Source: Bacteroidota bacterium
Lineage (GTDB): Bacteria; Bacteroidota; Bacteroidia; Cytophagales; Cytophagaceae
DNA: 44,731 nt
Reading direction: 5' to 3'
Assembly (NCBI GenBank): GCA_023391415.1
Contig: JAEWAY010000024.1
Location: 1 to 44,731 of the forward strand
The notes below the pieces were generated by a model that saw only the letters and a list, made by a program, of their open reading frames with translations, was not told the DNA's origin and did not search any database. Made by a program: the position numbers and the translations under genes. Numbering within the stretch: the first letter of the stretch is position 1; every line of letters starts with the position of its first letter. This document shows, one piece after another, positions 34,614-42,615 of this stretch.

Positions 34614-34646
34614 AAGAAGAGATATTGAATTCAATATCTCTTCTTA
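34613..34646. repeat. Perfect 34-bp palindrome at the GWxTD gene start
   Basis: A perfect palindrome centred on GAATTC: every base from 34613 to 34629 pairs with its partner in 34630-34646. It lies 21 nt after the DUF2723 stop and its last base is the A of the GWxTD start codon. As RNA it would make a long stem with a very tight turn. It could end DUF2723 transcripts, hold the start codon in a hairpin, or be a protein-binding site. Confidence 0.85.
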
Positions 34647-34667
34647 ATTATGATTTAACGGAATTGT

Positions 34668-37664
34668 TTACTTGTACCGAAGCCTCGTAACAAAATTCTG
34701 GAGATTACTTTCATAATCAGCCGCCAGGTCTTTTTCACCATATTGTCTAAGCACCCGGAACAACTGATCCAGAATATACAGATTTATTTCAACGTCTCTC
34801 GACCTATAATTCCGGATCTTTTCAAAATATGTCAGATTCTCGATAGCCCTGTCACCCATTTTCTGGGCGATATCCATCGCTATCCGCTTTTCTCCCAACT
34901 CAAACAACAATGGTATGTATGGTGGCGTCGCGAGATCATAGTTGATGGAAGTATCCGGCATTACTTCAAGCGACTTAAGTAAAACCTCTTTCGCCCTTGT
35001 AGTATCTCCCTCCGCATACAAGGCCACCGCCAATCTATGATACTGGGAACGAGCGTTTACAAAGAATCTCAAATAATTTTCATCATAATAGACGTCCGGA
35101 TTATTGGTTTCCCTGAAATAGAAATTGTTCATGAGATTGTCATACATCACATCCGTGTTTACCCAGCCTCCAGGAGTAGCGGGATCTTTAACAGGCATAA
35201 GCCTGAAAGCCAAACCTTCTAACTGAGTATAATCCTTCAGGTTCATATAATCCGCTCCGGAAAGCGTTGTACTAAAATATATCGGCCTCTCCCAATTATT
35301 GTTCGCGATCATGTCAAGGATAACGAAATCCTTTTTATCCAGTACGCTTTTAGTGAGCGCCCACTGGAATCTTTCCTGAATAAATTCTTTCAGACTATCC
35401 GGAATCCAGCTTTGCTCTTTCAACTTACCGACATTTTGATCAAAATAAAGAGTCTTGGATGGCATAATAGTATACGTATCACCGGATTCGGTAGTACGAG
35501 TCACATTCGGAGCCCTATCTTTAACCAGATTGATAAATAAGGGAAGATTAATGCCTCCTTTATATTTTGGTTCCTCAATGATGTATATCTGATCGTTGGT
35601 TCCACTGATATAGTCTTTCAAATCCAACGTGATCGGCAGAGGATCGGAATCATAAGCCTGGCTCTTCATCTGATTGATATACCAATCAGTATTAAGAAGA
35701 CTGAGATTACACACCCTCACATCCGTTCGGAATCCTTCCACCTCCTGCACATACCATAACGGGAAAGTATCGTTGTCACCCCCCGTAAACAGGATGGCGT
35801 TTTTCGCGCAGGAATTTAAAAGGTTTCTGGCGGAATCCACGGAATGATATCTGTTTGAGCGATTGTGATCATCCCAACCTTCCGCGGCCATCACCACAGG
35901 CACGGACAAGCTAAGAGCCGTCGCCACTACAGGCCTCAAAATCTGATTTGAAATGATTCTTTTCAGAAAGTCGGCGATCGCCGCGACACCCATCCCAATC
36001 CATATGCAATACGCGTAAAATGATCCGGTATAGGTATAATCCCTTTCCCTGGGTTCTATCGGCGGCTGATTGAGGTATATGATAATAGCGATCCCTCCAA
36101 AGAAAAACAGAAGCAGGACAATGGTCCAGTCCAGCTTATTTCTCATATAATGATAAAACAGGCCTATAAGGCCCAGAATCAGGGGCAGCATATAGAAATT
36201 ATTCCTGCCTTTGTTGTTTTTCAACTCTTCAGGCAAGTCGTTGCTAAACCATTCCGATGGACTTATAAAACCGGCTCCCTGAATATCACTTTCTCGGCTC
36301 ATAAAATTCCATAGGAAATACCTTATGTACATATGCCCAATCTGGTATTCAAAGAAGTATTTGATGTTCTGCCCCATGCTCGGCCGTTTACCAGGCTTTC
36401 CATCCGCGTTGGTCACCGGGACTTTCGGTTCTCCCATATATCCTACATACGCGTCCTTATGATTGGGCTGTATGCTATAGGCTCTCGGAAACAACCCCAC
36501 ATGAGCCGGATCATACTCATAATCCCTTTTGTAATCATACTCGACATATTTGCCTTTTTCATCGTCTCGTCTATATACAGGCGATGTTTTTTCAGCGCTT
36601 ATCGGATAACCCGCCGTATAATAATGACCTTTAAGCAACGGCCGGTCTCCATATTGCTCACGCTTCAAATAGGAGACAAAGCTCAGAACGTTTTCCGGAT
36701 CATTTTCATCAATTGGCGGATCAAAATTGGAACGTATAAGCACAATTCCATAAGACGAATACCCTATCAAGATAAAGGTAAGGCATAGAAGAAGCAGATT
36801 TAAAAGATTCTTTTGCCGCTTTACCGAATATACAAGACCATATATCAGCGCTCCCAGAAACAAGACGACGAATATAATGATACCGGAGTTGAAGGGAAGT
36901 CCCAGCGAATTGACCGCGAAAATCTCCATCGCGCCGGCGACGCTTGGCAAACCGGGAATAATTCCCACCATAATAAAGCCTATGATTCCGGCACTTATCG
37001 CGAAAGTAGCGACCACGCCTAGCTGAGTCGGTTTGTATTTTTTAAAATAATATACAAATCCCAACGCGGGCAACGTAACAAGATTGAGCAAATGCACGCC
37101 AATGGACAGCCCCACCATGTACGCGATCAAAAGGATCCACTTGTCGCTCGTCTCGCTGTTATAGTTGTACTCCCATTTGAGTATGGCCCAAAATACGAAG
37201 GCGGTAAATAATGACGACATCGCGTACACTTCCGCTTCCGTAGCGGAAAACCAAAATGAATCTGTAAAAGTAAAAGCCAGGCTCCCCACCAAACCGGAAC
37301 CCATAATCGTCCATAGCTGACCAGCGCTTATCTCTTCACCTTCCGTCAATACGATTTTTCTTGTCAGCATGGTAATCGTCCAGAACAGGAACAGAATCGT
37401 GAATGAACTTGAGAATACGGACACGAGGTTTACCATGACCGCTATTCGTTCTACATCACTGGTAAACATGGAGAACACACGCCCCACTAATAGAAAAAAC
37501 GGCGCGCCGGGAGGATGGGGCACCTGCAGCTTACTGGCCGCGGCGATAAATTCACCACAATCCCAGAAACTGGCGGTGGGTTCCATTGTCAGAATATATA
37601 CAAGGGTCGCGATGATAAAAACAAACCACCCTATAATATTGTTAACTTTCTGATAATTCAGCAT
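34668..37664 (-). CDS. DUF2723 (TMEM260-like) multi-pass membrane protein
   Basis: A 998-residue protein with many membrane segments in the first ~600 residues and a large soluble C-terminal region with helical repeats (ARNLLN, AKEVLLKSLEVM, IAMDIAQKMG). The N-terminus has YILTMEPTASFWDCGEF and QVPHPPGAPFFLLVGR, the family's conserved loop, like GT-C enzymes. The eukaryotic relative TMEM260 was reported as a protein O-mannosyltransferase, so a role in adding sugars to exported proteins is possible; this is inference. It precedes the GWxTD gene. Confidence 0.82.
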   Translation of the reverse strand: MLNYQKVNNIIGWFVFIIATLVYILTMEPTASFWDCGEFIAAASKLQVPHPPGAPFFLLVGRVFSMFTSDVERIAVMVNLVSVFSSSFTILFLFWTITMLTRKIVLTEGEEISAGQLWTIMGSGLVGSLAFTFTDSFWFSATEAEVYAMSSLFTAFVFWAILKWEYNYNSETSDKWILLIAYMVGLSIGVHLLNLVTLPALGFVYYFKKYKPTQLGVVATFAISAGIIGFIMVGIIPGLPSVAGAMEIFAVNSLGLPFNSGIIIFVVLFLGALIYGLVYSVKRQKNLLNLLLLCLTFILIGYSSYGIVLIRSNFDPPIDENDPENVLSFVSYLKREQYGDRPLLKGHYYTAGYPISAEKTSPVYRRDDEKGKYVEYDYKRDYEYDPAHVGLFPRAYSIQPNHKDAYVGYMGEPKVPVTNADGKPGKRPSMGQNIKYFFEYQIGHMYIRYFLWNFMSRESDIQGAGFISPSEWFSNDLPEELKNNKGRNNFYMLPLILGLIGLFYHYMRNKLDWTIVLLLFFFGGIAIIIYLNQPPIEPRERDYTYTGSFYAYCIWIGMGVAAIADFLKRIISNQILRPVVATALSLSVPVVMAAEGWDDHNRSNRYHSVDSARNLLNSCAKNAILFTGGDNDTFPLWYVQEVEGFRTDVRVCNLSLLNTDWYINQMKSQAYDSDPLPITLDLKDYISGTNDQIYIIEEPKYKGGINLPLFINLVKDRAPNVTRTTESGDTYTIMPSKTLYFDQNVGKLKEQSWIPDSLKEFIQERFQWALTKSVLDKKDFVILDMIANNNWERPIYFSTTLSGADYMNLKDYTQLEGLAFRLMPVKDPATPGGWVNTDVMYDNLMNNFYFRETNNPDVYYDENYLRFFVNARSQYHRLAVALYAEGDTTRAKEVLLKSLEVMPDTSINYDLATPPYIPLLFELGEKRIAMDIAQKMGDRAIENLTYFEKIRNYRSRDVEINLYILDQLFRVLRQYGEKDLAADYESNLQNFVTRLRYK

Positions 37665-37776
37665 TTTTTAAAAATTATGGAGAAATGAACTATAAAACAA
37701 CTTAAAAAAAAGTCATTTATTCTAAAAGGCGAAAATATTGAGAAGAAGGATAATTAGAAAGTAAAATCAAAAAAAA

Positions 37777-37795
37777 AGAGGAGAAACTCTCCTCT
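37777..37795 (-). terminator. Rho-independent terminator after the T9SS-CTD gene
   Basis: A 7-bp stem (agaggag/ctcctct, loop 5 nt) is followed on the minus strand by nine T residues (37769-37777 on the plus strand are A). It is 33 nt after the stop of the T9SS-CTD protein gene and separates it from DUF2723. Confidence 0.85.
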
Positions 37796-37828
37796 ATATA
37801 TCAAATATGATAAAAAAGAATCATTTAC

Positions 37829-38173
37829 CTAATTGCTCTTTAGCAATTTTCTGGTTTCCACAACCCCCTTGTCGGAAAAGATAGTACAAAAATACATCCC
37901 GGGACGCAAACTAGACAAATTGACAGGATACGACCCATTACCCGAAGTTATTTTTACTTTTACGACCTCCTTGCCAATTATATCATACATGCGTATTTCG
38001 GTCAGTATATGTTTTCCCTGTATTACTTTTATGGTAGCCCTGTCCTCAATAGGATTGGGAATCAATACTTCATATTCCTGCGCGGGCACTTGCTCGGAGC
38101 TATTCTGAGCAAACGCTCCTCGTGAAAGAAGCAAAAAAAACAGCGCTATGATAATATGTATAGAATGTTTCAT
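37829..38173 (-). CDS. Small secreted protein consisting of a T9SS type A sorting domain
   Basis: 114 residues from the ATG at 38171-38173; an upstream in-frame start adds 19 residues lacking signal character. Residues 1-22 are a signal peptide (HIIIALFFLLLSRGAFA). Nearly all that remains is a T9SS type A C-terminal sorting domain: EVLIPNPIEDRATIKV, IRMYDIIGKEVVKVKI, LRPGMYFCTIFSDKGVVETRK. Such domains normally sit at the end of large cargo proteins and are cut off after export; here there is no cargo domain. The gene stands alone before a good terminator. Confidence 0.85.
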   Translation of the reverse strand: MKHSIHIIIALFFLLLSRGAFAQNSSEQVPAQEYEVLIPNPIEDRATIKVIQGKHILTEIRMYDIIGKEVVKVKITSGNGSYPVNLSSLRPGMYFCTIFSDKGVVETRKLLKSN

Positions 38174-38337
38174 ATATCGCCAATGTCGAATATATCGCCC
38201 CAATATACCACTAATTCGCATAAAAACCATGCCATTAGCGTATACCCTCCCGTATAATTAATACTTAATCTATAAGTAAATAGTTGCCGTCAATAGTTCA
38301 TTTAAAAAGTCAATCCGGAAAAACAGCCAATAATCGG

Positions 38338-39876
38338 TTATCCGGCCCAGTTATCCCTATCAAGACTTCTATACTGAATCGCTTCCGCGAGATGCTCAAC
38401 CCGAATTTCATCGCTTTCCGCCAGATCCGCGATGGTTCTGCTAACCTTTAAGATACGGTCGTACGCTCTGGCGGAAAGTCCCAAACGAGCCATAGCGGTT
38501 TTGAGCAAAGCCTTTCCTGCCTCGTTGATCACGCATAAACGTTGAACCATTTGGGGAGGCATCATGGCGTTACAGTGAATATCCAGGCTATCGACAAAAC
38601 GTCCCGCCTGAATTTTTCTGGCTTTTATTACTCTTTCCCTTATAACTTCGCTGGATTCGTTCTTTCGCTCGGCGGTCATCTGGTCAAAAGACACTGGAGT
38701 AACCTCCACATGCAGATCGATCCTGTCCAGCAAAGGTCCACTTACTTTATTAAGATAGCGCTGCACAACGCCGGGAGGACACACGCATTCCTTATCCGGA
38801 TGATTATAATATCCACAGGGACATGGGTTCATACTCGCGATCAGCATAAAATTAGCCGGAAAATCCACCGAAACTTTCGCCCTGCTTATGGTCACAAAGC
38901 GTTCTTCCAGAGGCTGGCGCATTACTTCCAGAACGGTCCGCTTAAACTCGGGAAGCTCGTCCAAAAACAAAACGCCATTATGCGCCAGCGAAATCTCTCC
39001 AGGCTGTGGATTGCCACCACCACCAACCAGAGCCACATCACTGATCGTATGATGTGGAGATCGAAATGGCCTCGACGCGATCAGGGAGGCTTCCTTTCCA
39101 AGCTTTCCCGCTACCGAATGAATCTTTGTAGTTTCCAAGGCTTCATGCAGACTCAATGGAGGCAATATGCCAGGAAGGCGTTTCGCCAGCATCGTCTTGC
39201 CGGCTCCCGGAGGTCCAACCATAATAACATTGTGCCCCCCGGCCGCCGCGATCTCAAGAGCCCGTTTTATATTTTCCTGTCCCTGAACATTGGAAAAATC
39301 CGCGCCTTCACGATTCAGCTCCGAATAAAATACGTCTCTGGTATCTATCTCTAGTGGCTTAATTGTCTTTTTTCCCTCCAAAAAGTCTGTTAACTCTATC
39401 AGATCAGAGACTCCGATAACCTCTATATTGTTGACAATAGCCGCTTCACGTTCATTGGCCTTTGGGAGAATAAGCCCCTTAAATCCGCGTTTTCTCGCTT
39501 CAATCGCGATAGGTAAAGCTCCTTTTATGGGTCTTACTTCACCGGTAAGCGATAGTTCTCCCATGATAAGATACTTGTCAAGATCGGGCGCCAGTATTTG
39601 CTCGCTCGCGGAAAGAATGCCGATAGCGATAGGCAAGTCATAGGCGGACCCTTCCTTACGTATATCCGCGGGAGCTAGATTGACTACGGTCTTGATTCTG
39701 GGCATACGAAAATCCACATGCTTAATCGCCGCGACGACTCTTTGCTCACTTTCCTTGACCGCGCTGTCAGGGAGTCCCACCATATAAAAACTGGTTCCCT
39801 GACTTACGCTTACTTCTATTGTTATTATTGTGGCATTGACCCCAAATACCGCGCTTCCATAAGTTCTGGATACCAT
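38338..39876 (-). CDS. yifB: YifB-family Mg-chelatase-like ATPase (ComM-like)
   Basis: A 512-residue protein with an N-terminal Lon-like fold (about 1-170), an AAA+ domain with Walker A GPPGAGKT near 221-228 and Walker B VLFLDELPEF, a Cys-containing loop PCPCGYY...CVC, and a C-terminal Mg-chelatase segment (LGLSARAYDRILKVSRTIADL). ComM, a member of the family, is a helicase for branch migration in natural transformation; whether this protein has that role is unknown. It lies 14 nt downstream of gmhA. Confidence 0.9.
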   Translation of the reverse strand: MVSRTYGSAVFGVNATIITIEVSVSQGTSFYMVGLPDSAVKESEQRVVAAIKHVDFRMPRIKTVVNLAPADIRKEGSAYDLPIAIGILSASEQILAPDLDKYLIMGELSLTGEVRPIKGALPIAIEARKRGFKGLILPKANEREAAIVNNIEVIGVSDLIELTDFLEGKKTIKPLEIDTRDVFYSELNREGADFSNVQGQENIKRALEIAAAGGHNVIMVGPPGAGKTMLAKRLPGILPPLSLHEALETTKIHSVAGKLGKEASLIASRPFRSPHHTISDVALVGGGGNPQPGEISLAHNGVLFLDELPEFKRTVLEVMRQPLEERFVTISRAKVSVDFPANFMLIASMNPCPCGYYNHPDKECVCPPGVVQRYLNKVSGPLLDRIDLHVEVTPVSFDQMTAERKNESSEVIRERVIKARKIQAGRFVDSLDIHCNAMMPPQMVQRLCVINEAGKALLKTAMARLGLSARAYDRILKVSRTIADLAESDEIRVEHLAEAIQYRSLDRDNWAG

Positions 39877-39890
39877 AGCTGAAAAAGTTG

Positions 39891-40466
39891 TTAAAGTTTC
39901 ATAGATTTCTCTATGAGAAGAATAAGAATATGTATGATTTTTATATGCACCTCCTGAATTCTATCGGCATAACCATTATGAGGAACATTGATCAGTACAT
40001 CGGCGTATTCGGCGAGACTTCCTCCATTCTTGCCTGTAAGAGCTACAATCTTTATATCTCTCTGCCTGGCAAGCTCCGCGGCCCTAAGCACATTTTCGGA
40101 ATTGCCGCTGGTACTGATCGCGAGCAATACATCTCCCTTCTGCCCCAAGGCTTTCAAATATCTTGAAAAAATATAGTTAAAACCAAAATCATTGGAAGTA
40201 CAGGTTATATGAGCCGGATCCGCGATCGCTATCGCCGGAAGCGGTTCTCTGCTCTCTCTGAATCTTCCCGTCATTTCCTCCGCGAAATGCATCGCGTCGC
40301 AAGCTGACCCTCCATTGCCGCAGCTAAGCACCTTCCCGCCATTTTTGAGGCTGGTCACTATAAGGTTCGCCGCTTCCTCGATTCTAGTAATACTCTCTGG
40401 TATCGAAAGAAACTTATTCAACACCTCAGCCGCCTCATTCAGTTCATTTTCAATTATTTCTTTCAT
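39891..40466 (-). CDS. gmhA: Sedoheptulose-7-phosphate isomerase
   Basis: A 191-residue SIS-domain isomerase that converts sedoheptulose-7-phosphate to a manno-heptose phosphate for LPS inner core and other heptose-containing glycans. It has CGNGGSACDAMHFAEEMTGRF, with H60 and E64, ISTSGNSENVLRAA, and Q171/H179 near the C-terminus, which match the zinc ligands of E. coli GmhA. It lies 14 nt upstream of yifB. No hldE or other heptose gene is in the window. Confidence 0.92.
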   Translation of the reverse strand: MKEIIENELNEAAEVLNKFLSIPESITRIEEAANLIVTSLKNGGKVLSCGNGGSACDAMHFAEEMTGRFRESREPLPAIAIADPAHITCTSNDFGFNYIFSRYLKALGQKGDVLLAISTSGNSENVLRAAELARQRDIKIVALTGKNGGSLAEYADVLINVPHNGYADRIQEVHIKIIHILILLIEKSMKL

Positions 40467-40561
40467 AGATCAATAATTTTATAATAATTCGTGCAAATTA
40501 AAGCAAAAGCGTGATTAAGTAAAATAAGGATTTTCTATTATTATTGTTGATAGCAACAAAA

Positions 40562-40584
40562 AGGCTTTCCTTTAGGGAAAGCCT
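40562..40584 (-). terminator. Rho-independent terminator downstream of the acidic protein gene
   Basis: A perfect 9-bp stem (aggctttcc/ggaaagcct, loop 5 nt), followed on the minus strand by TTTTTGTTG. It lies 24 nt after the stop of the acidic protein gene. Confidence 0.85.
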
Positions 40585-40608
40585 GATTTTCAGTATAAAA
40601 TCTTTCGC

Positions 40609-40914
40609 TTAAAAATCTCTGTCGTAATCTTCATAACTGTCTTCCGCGTCATCCCAGCTATCCTCTTCCAGATCTTCTTCCTTCCAGGCGCCTTCATCAA
40701 AATCATCGTCGTCATGACCCCAGACTTCTTTAAATTCTGACTTAAATTCGTCATCATCGCCCAGTTCTTCTTCCAGATCTTTAACGATCTGGGGGGTAAG
40801 GCCAGTTTTTTTAAGCGCGTCCCTTTGTGGCACCCCGGCCTCGATCAACGCTTTATAAGCTTCATAGTCTTCATAAAGCTGATCATCATCTAATTCATCG
40901 AAATCGTCTCTCAT
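40609..40914 (-). CDS. Highly acidic small protein, unknown function
   Basis: 101 residues with about half Asp/Glu in the N-terminal 20 and the C-terminal 45, and a less acidic centre (ALIEAGVPQRDALKKTGLTP, about 22-41) that could form a small helical bundle or helix-turn-helix. No signal peptide or membrane segment, so it is cytoplasmic. I do not recognise the family. It has its own terminator and lies 84 nt after psd. Confidence 0.75.
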   Translation of the reverse strand: MRDDFDELDDDQLYEDYEAYKALIEAGVPQRDALKKTGLTPQIVKDLEEELGDDDEFKSEFKEVWGHDDDDFDEGAWKEEDLEEDSWDDAEDSYEDYDRDF

Positions 40915-40998
40915 TTTTGGATAAAGGAATTAATTAAATTCTATAACGAAATTAAGAATGCATAGTTTGATTACGCAAGCGAATTGCCAGATAAAATT

Positions 40999-41658
40999 TC
41001 AAACAAATTCCGCCAGAATTGTTTGTCCCCCTTTTGTTTTTTCACCAATCTTCACACGAACTTTCGCGTCAAGTGGTAAAAACACGTCTACCCTTGAGCC
41101 AAACTTTATAAAACCCAATTCCTCACCCTGTTGAACCTTTTCTCCCGCGTTCAAATACCATACGATCCGCTTGGCGAGCGCTCCGGCGATCTGTCGTATC
41201 AGAACCGCTCCCCGTTCCGGATTTTCAACAACAATCGTCGTCCGTTCATTTTCCGTACTCGCTTTAGGATGCCAGGCGACTTTATACTTTCCCGAATGGT
41301 ATTTAAAGTAGGACACGAAGCCCGAGATGGGATTTCTGTTGATATGCACATTGACCGGAGACATAAAGATGGAAACCTGCCTCCTCATATCGTTAAAATA
41401 TTCGGTTTCCTCCACTTCCTCAATAACCACCACTTTCCCATCAGCCGGCGCGATAACATACTTGTCATTGATTACCAACTTCCGTCTGGGACTTCTGAAA
41501 AACTGCAAAATAAGCAGATAGCATAAAACAGAAAAGATGATCAACGCGTTATGCCAATTGGTCGATTCAGGCCAAAAGGAAATTACAAACAGGTTTAGCC
41601 CCGCCAATACAATGAAAAGAACGATTAAGATTTTAAAACCTTCCTTATGGATAGTCAT
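40999..41658 (-). CDS. psd: Phosphatidylserine decarboxylase (small, membrane-bound type)
   Basis: A 219-residue proenzyme making phosphatidylethanolamine. Two membrane segments lie near the N-terminus (about 9-48). The self-cleavage site is FGS at 186-188 (LGFIKFGSRVDVFLP), giving a pyruvoyl-bearing alpha chain of about 32 residues. The AP ADGK and HINRNPISG segments also fit. It is 135 nt downstream of cdsA, with a candidate promoter in between. cdsA and psd are both phospholipid genes. Confidence 0.93.
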   Translation of the reverse strand: MTIHKEGFKILIVLFIVLAGLNLFVISFWPESTNWHNALIIFSVLCYLLILQFFRSPRRKLVINDKYVIAPADGKVVVIEEVEETEYFNDMRRQVSIFMSPVNVHINRNPISGFVSYFKYHSGKYKVAWHPKASTENERTTIVVENPERGAVLIRQIAGALAKRIVWYLNAGEKVQQGEELGFIKFGSRVDVFLPLDAKVRVKIGEKTKGGQTILAEFV

Positions 41659-41685
41659 TATTTATAAATAAGAAATTACGAACTA

Positions 41686-41693
41686 CAAATATA
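41686..41693 (-). promoter_or_regulatory. Candidate -7 element upstream of psd
   Basis: TATATTTG on the minus strand fits TAnnTTTG and ends 27 nt before the psd ATG. A TTTG lies 16 nt further upstream, shorter than the usual 19-21. Confidence 0.45.
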
Positions 41694-41793
41694 TTGATTT
41701 TATAGATTCCAAAACTTATCCCGGTAAAATATCATTACGTGATTGTTCCAAAATAGTCGAAGATCTAATAGATGAGTTCCGACACATATGAAA

Positions 41794-42615
41794 TCAGACG
41801 AACAATATCAGATACGCGGCGACAAAAGGAAGCGAGAAAATCAATCCGTCAAAACGATCGAGAAAGCCTCCATGTCCCGGAATCATCGTACCGGAATCCT
41901 TGATGGCCAGACTTCTTTTCAACATGGATTCGATAAGATCCCCCAGACTACCAAAGACAACGATCATCAACGCGACAATACTCCATGAAACAATAGTCAA
42001 GCTGGTAAAAAAACAGGACAAAACCATGGCCGCGGCGACACCCAATACTACGCCACCCATAGTGCCTTCCCAGGTTTTTTTCGGCGAAATCCGGGCGTAA
42101 AGCTTATGTTTTCCCATGGTCATGCCAGCGATATATCCGCCAATGTCGTTTCCCCAGACAATAATCAAAACGCCAAAAACAATTTCTGGAGTATATTCAC
42201 CGGGAAAAAAGGCCACAGCCGTAAAGAGGCTGAATGGAAGCGCCACATACAGAATGCCCAACAGCGTATAGGCGATCTTCTCAAATGGTTTTTCCTTGTT
42301 CTGAAATAGTACAATGATAAAAATGAGAAAAAGCGCCGGAGCAGCGAGAAATAAGAAAGAATAATCAAAACTCCCCTTCGCTATGAAAAACGCGCAAGCG
42401 AACAAAATCAATCCTCCTATAAGTCCAAACCTTCTATCCGAAGAGATACCCGCCGCTCCAATCAATTTATAAAACTCGAGGAGAGACAAGCCTGTTATGA
42501 TCGCGAAAACAATAAAATAAGTCCAGTCGCTGTACCAGATTCCCGCGACCAGCAATGCCGCTCCGCTAAGACCGGTAACGATACGCTGCTGTAAATTTGT
42601 GAGTTTATTCAACAT
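41794..42615 (-). CDS. cdsA: Phosphatidate cytidylyltransferase
   Basis: 273 residues from the ATG at 42613-42615 (MLNKLTNLQQRIVTGLSG); the frame is open 15 codons further up but that part is not CdsA-like and overlaps the upstream CPBP gene. The enzyme makes CDP-diacylglycerol, precursor of all phospholipids. It has seven or eight hydrophobic segments and the family signature KRSLAIKDSGTMIPGHGGFLD in the C-terminal part, continuing to RFDGL. It overlaps the CPBP protease gene by 11 nt. Confidence 0.94.
   Translation of the reverse strand: MLNKLTNLQQRIVTGLSGAALLVAGIWYSDWTYFIVFAIITGLSLLEFYKLIGAAGISSDRRFGLIGGLILFACAFFIAKGSFDYSFLFLAAPALFLIFIIVLFQNKEKPFEKIAYTLLGILYVALPFSLFTAVAFFPGEYTPEIVFGVLIIVWGNDIGGYIAGMTMGKHKLYARISPKKTWEGTMGGVVLGVAAAMVLSCFFTSLTIVSWSIVALMIVVFGSLGDLIESMLKRSLAIKDSGTMIPGHGGFLDRFDGLIFSLPFVAAYLILFV

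Noticed and set aside
38542..39354. 270-codon open frame antisense to yifB
   Set aside because: It covers the conserved ATPase part of yifB and has no recognisable domain; long antisense frames of this kind are frequent in this sequence.
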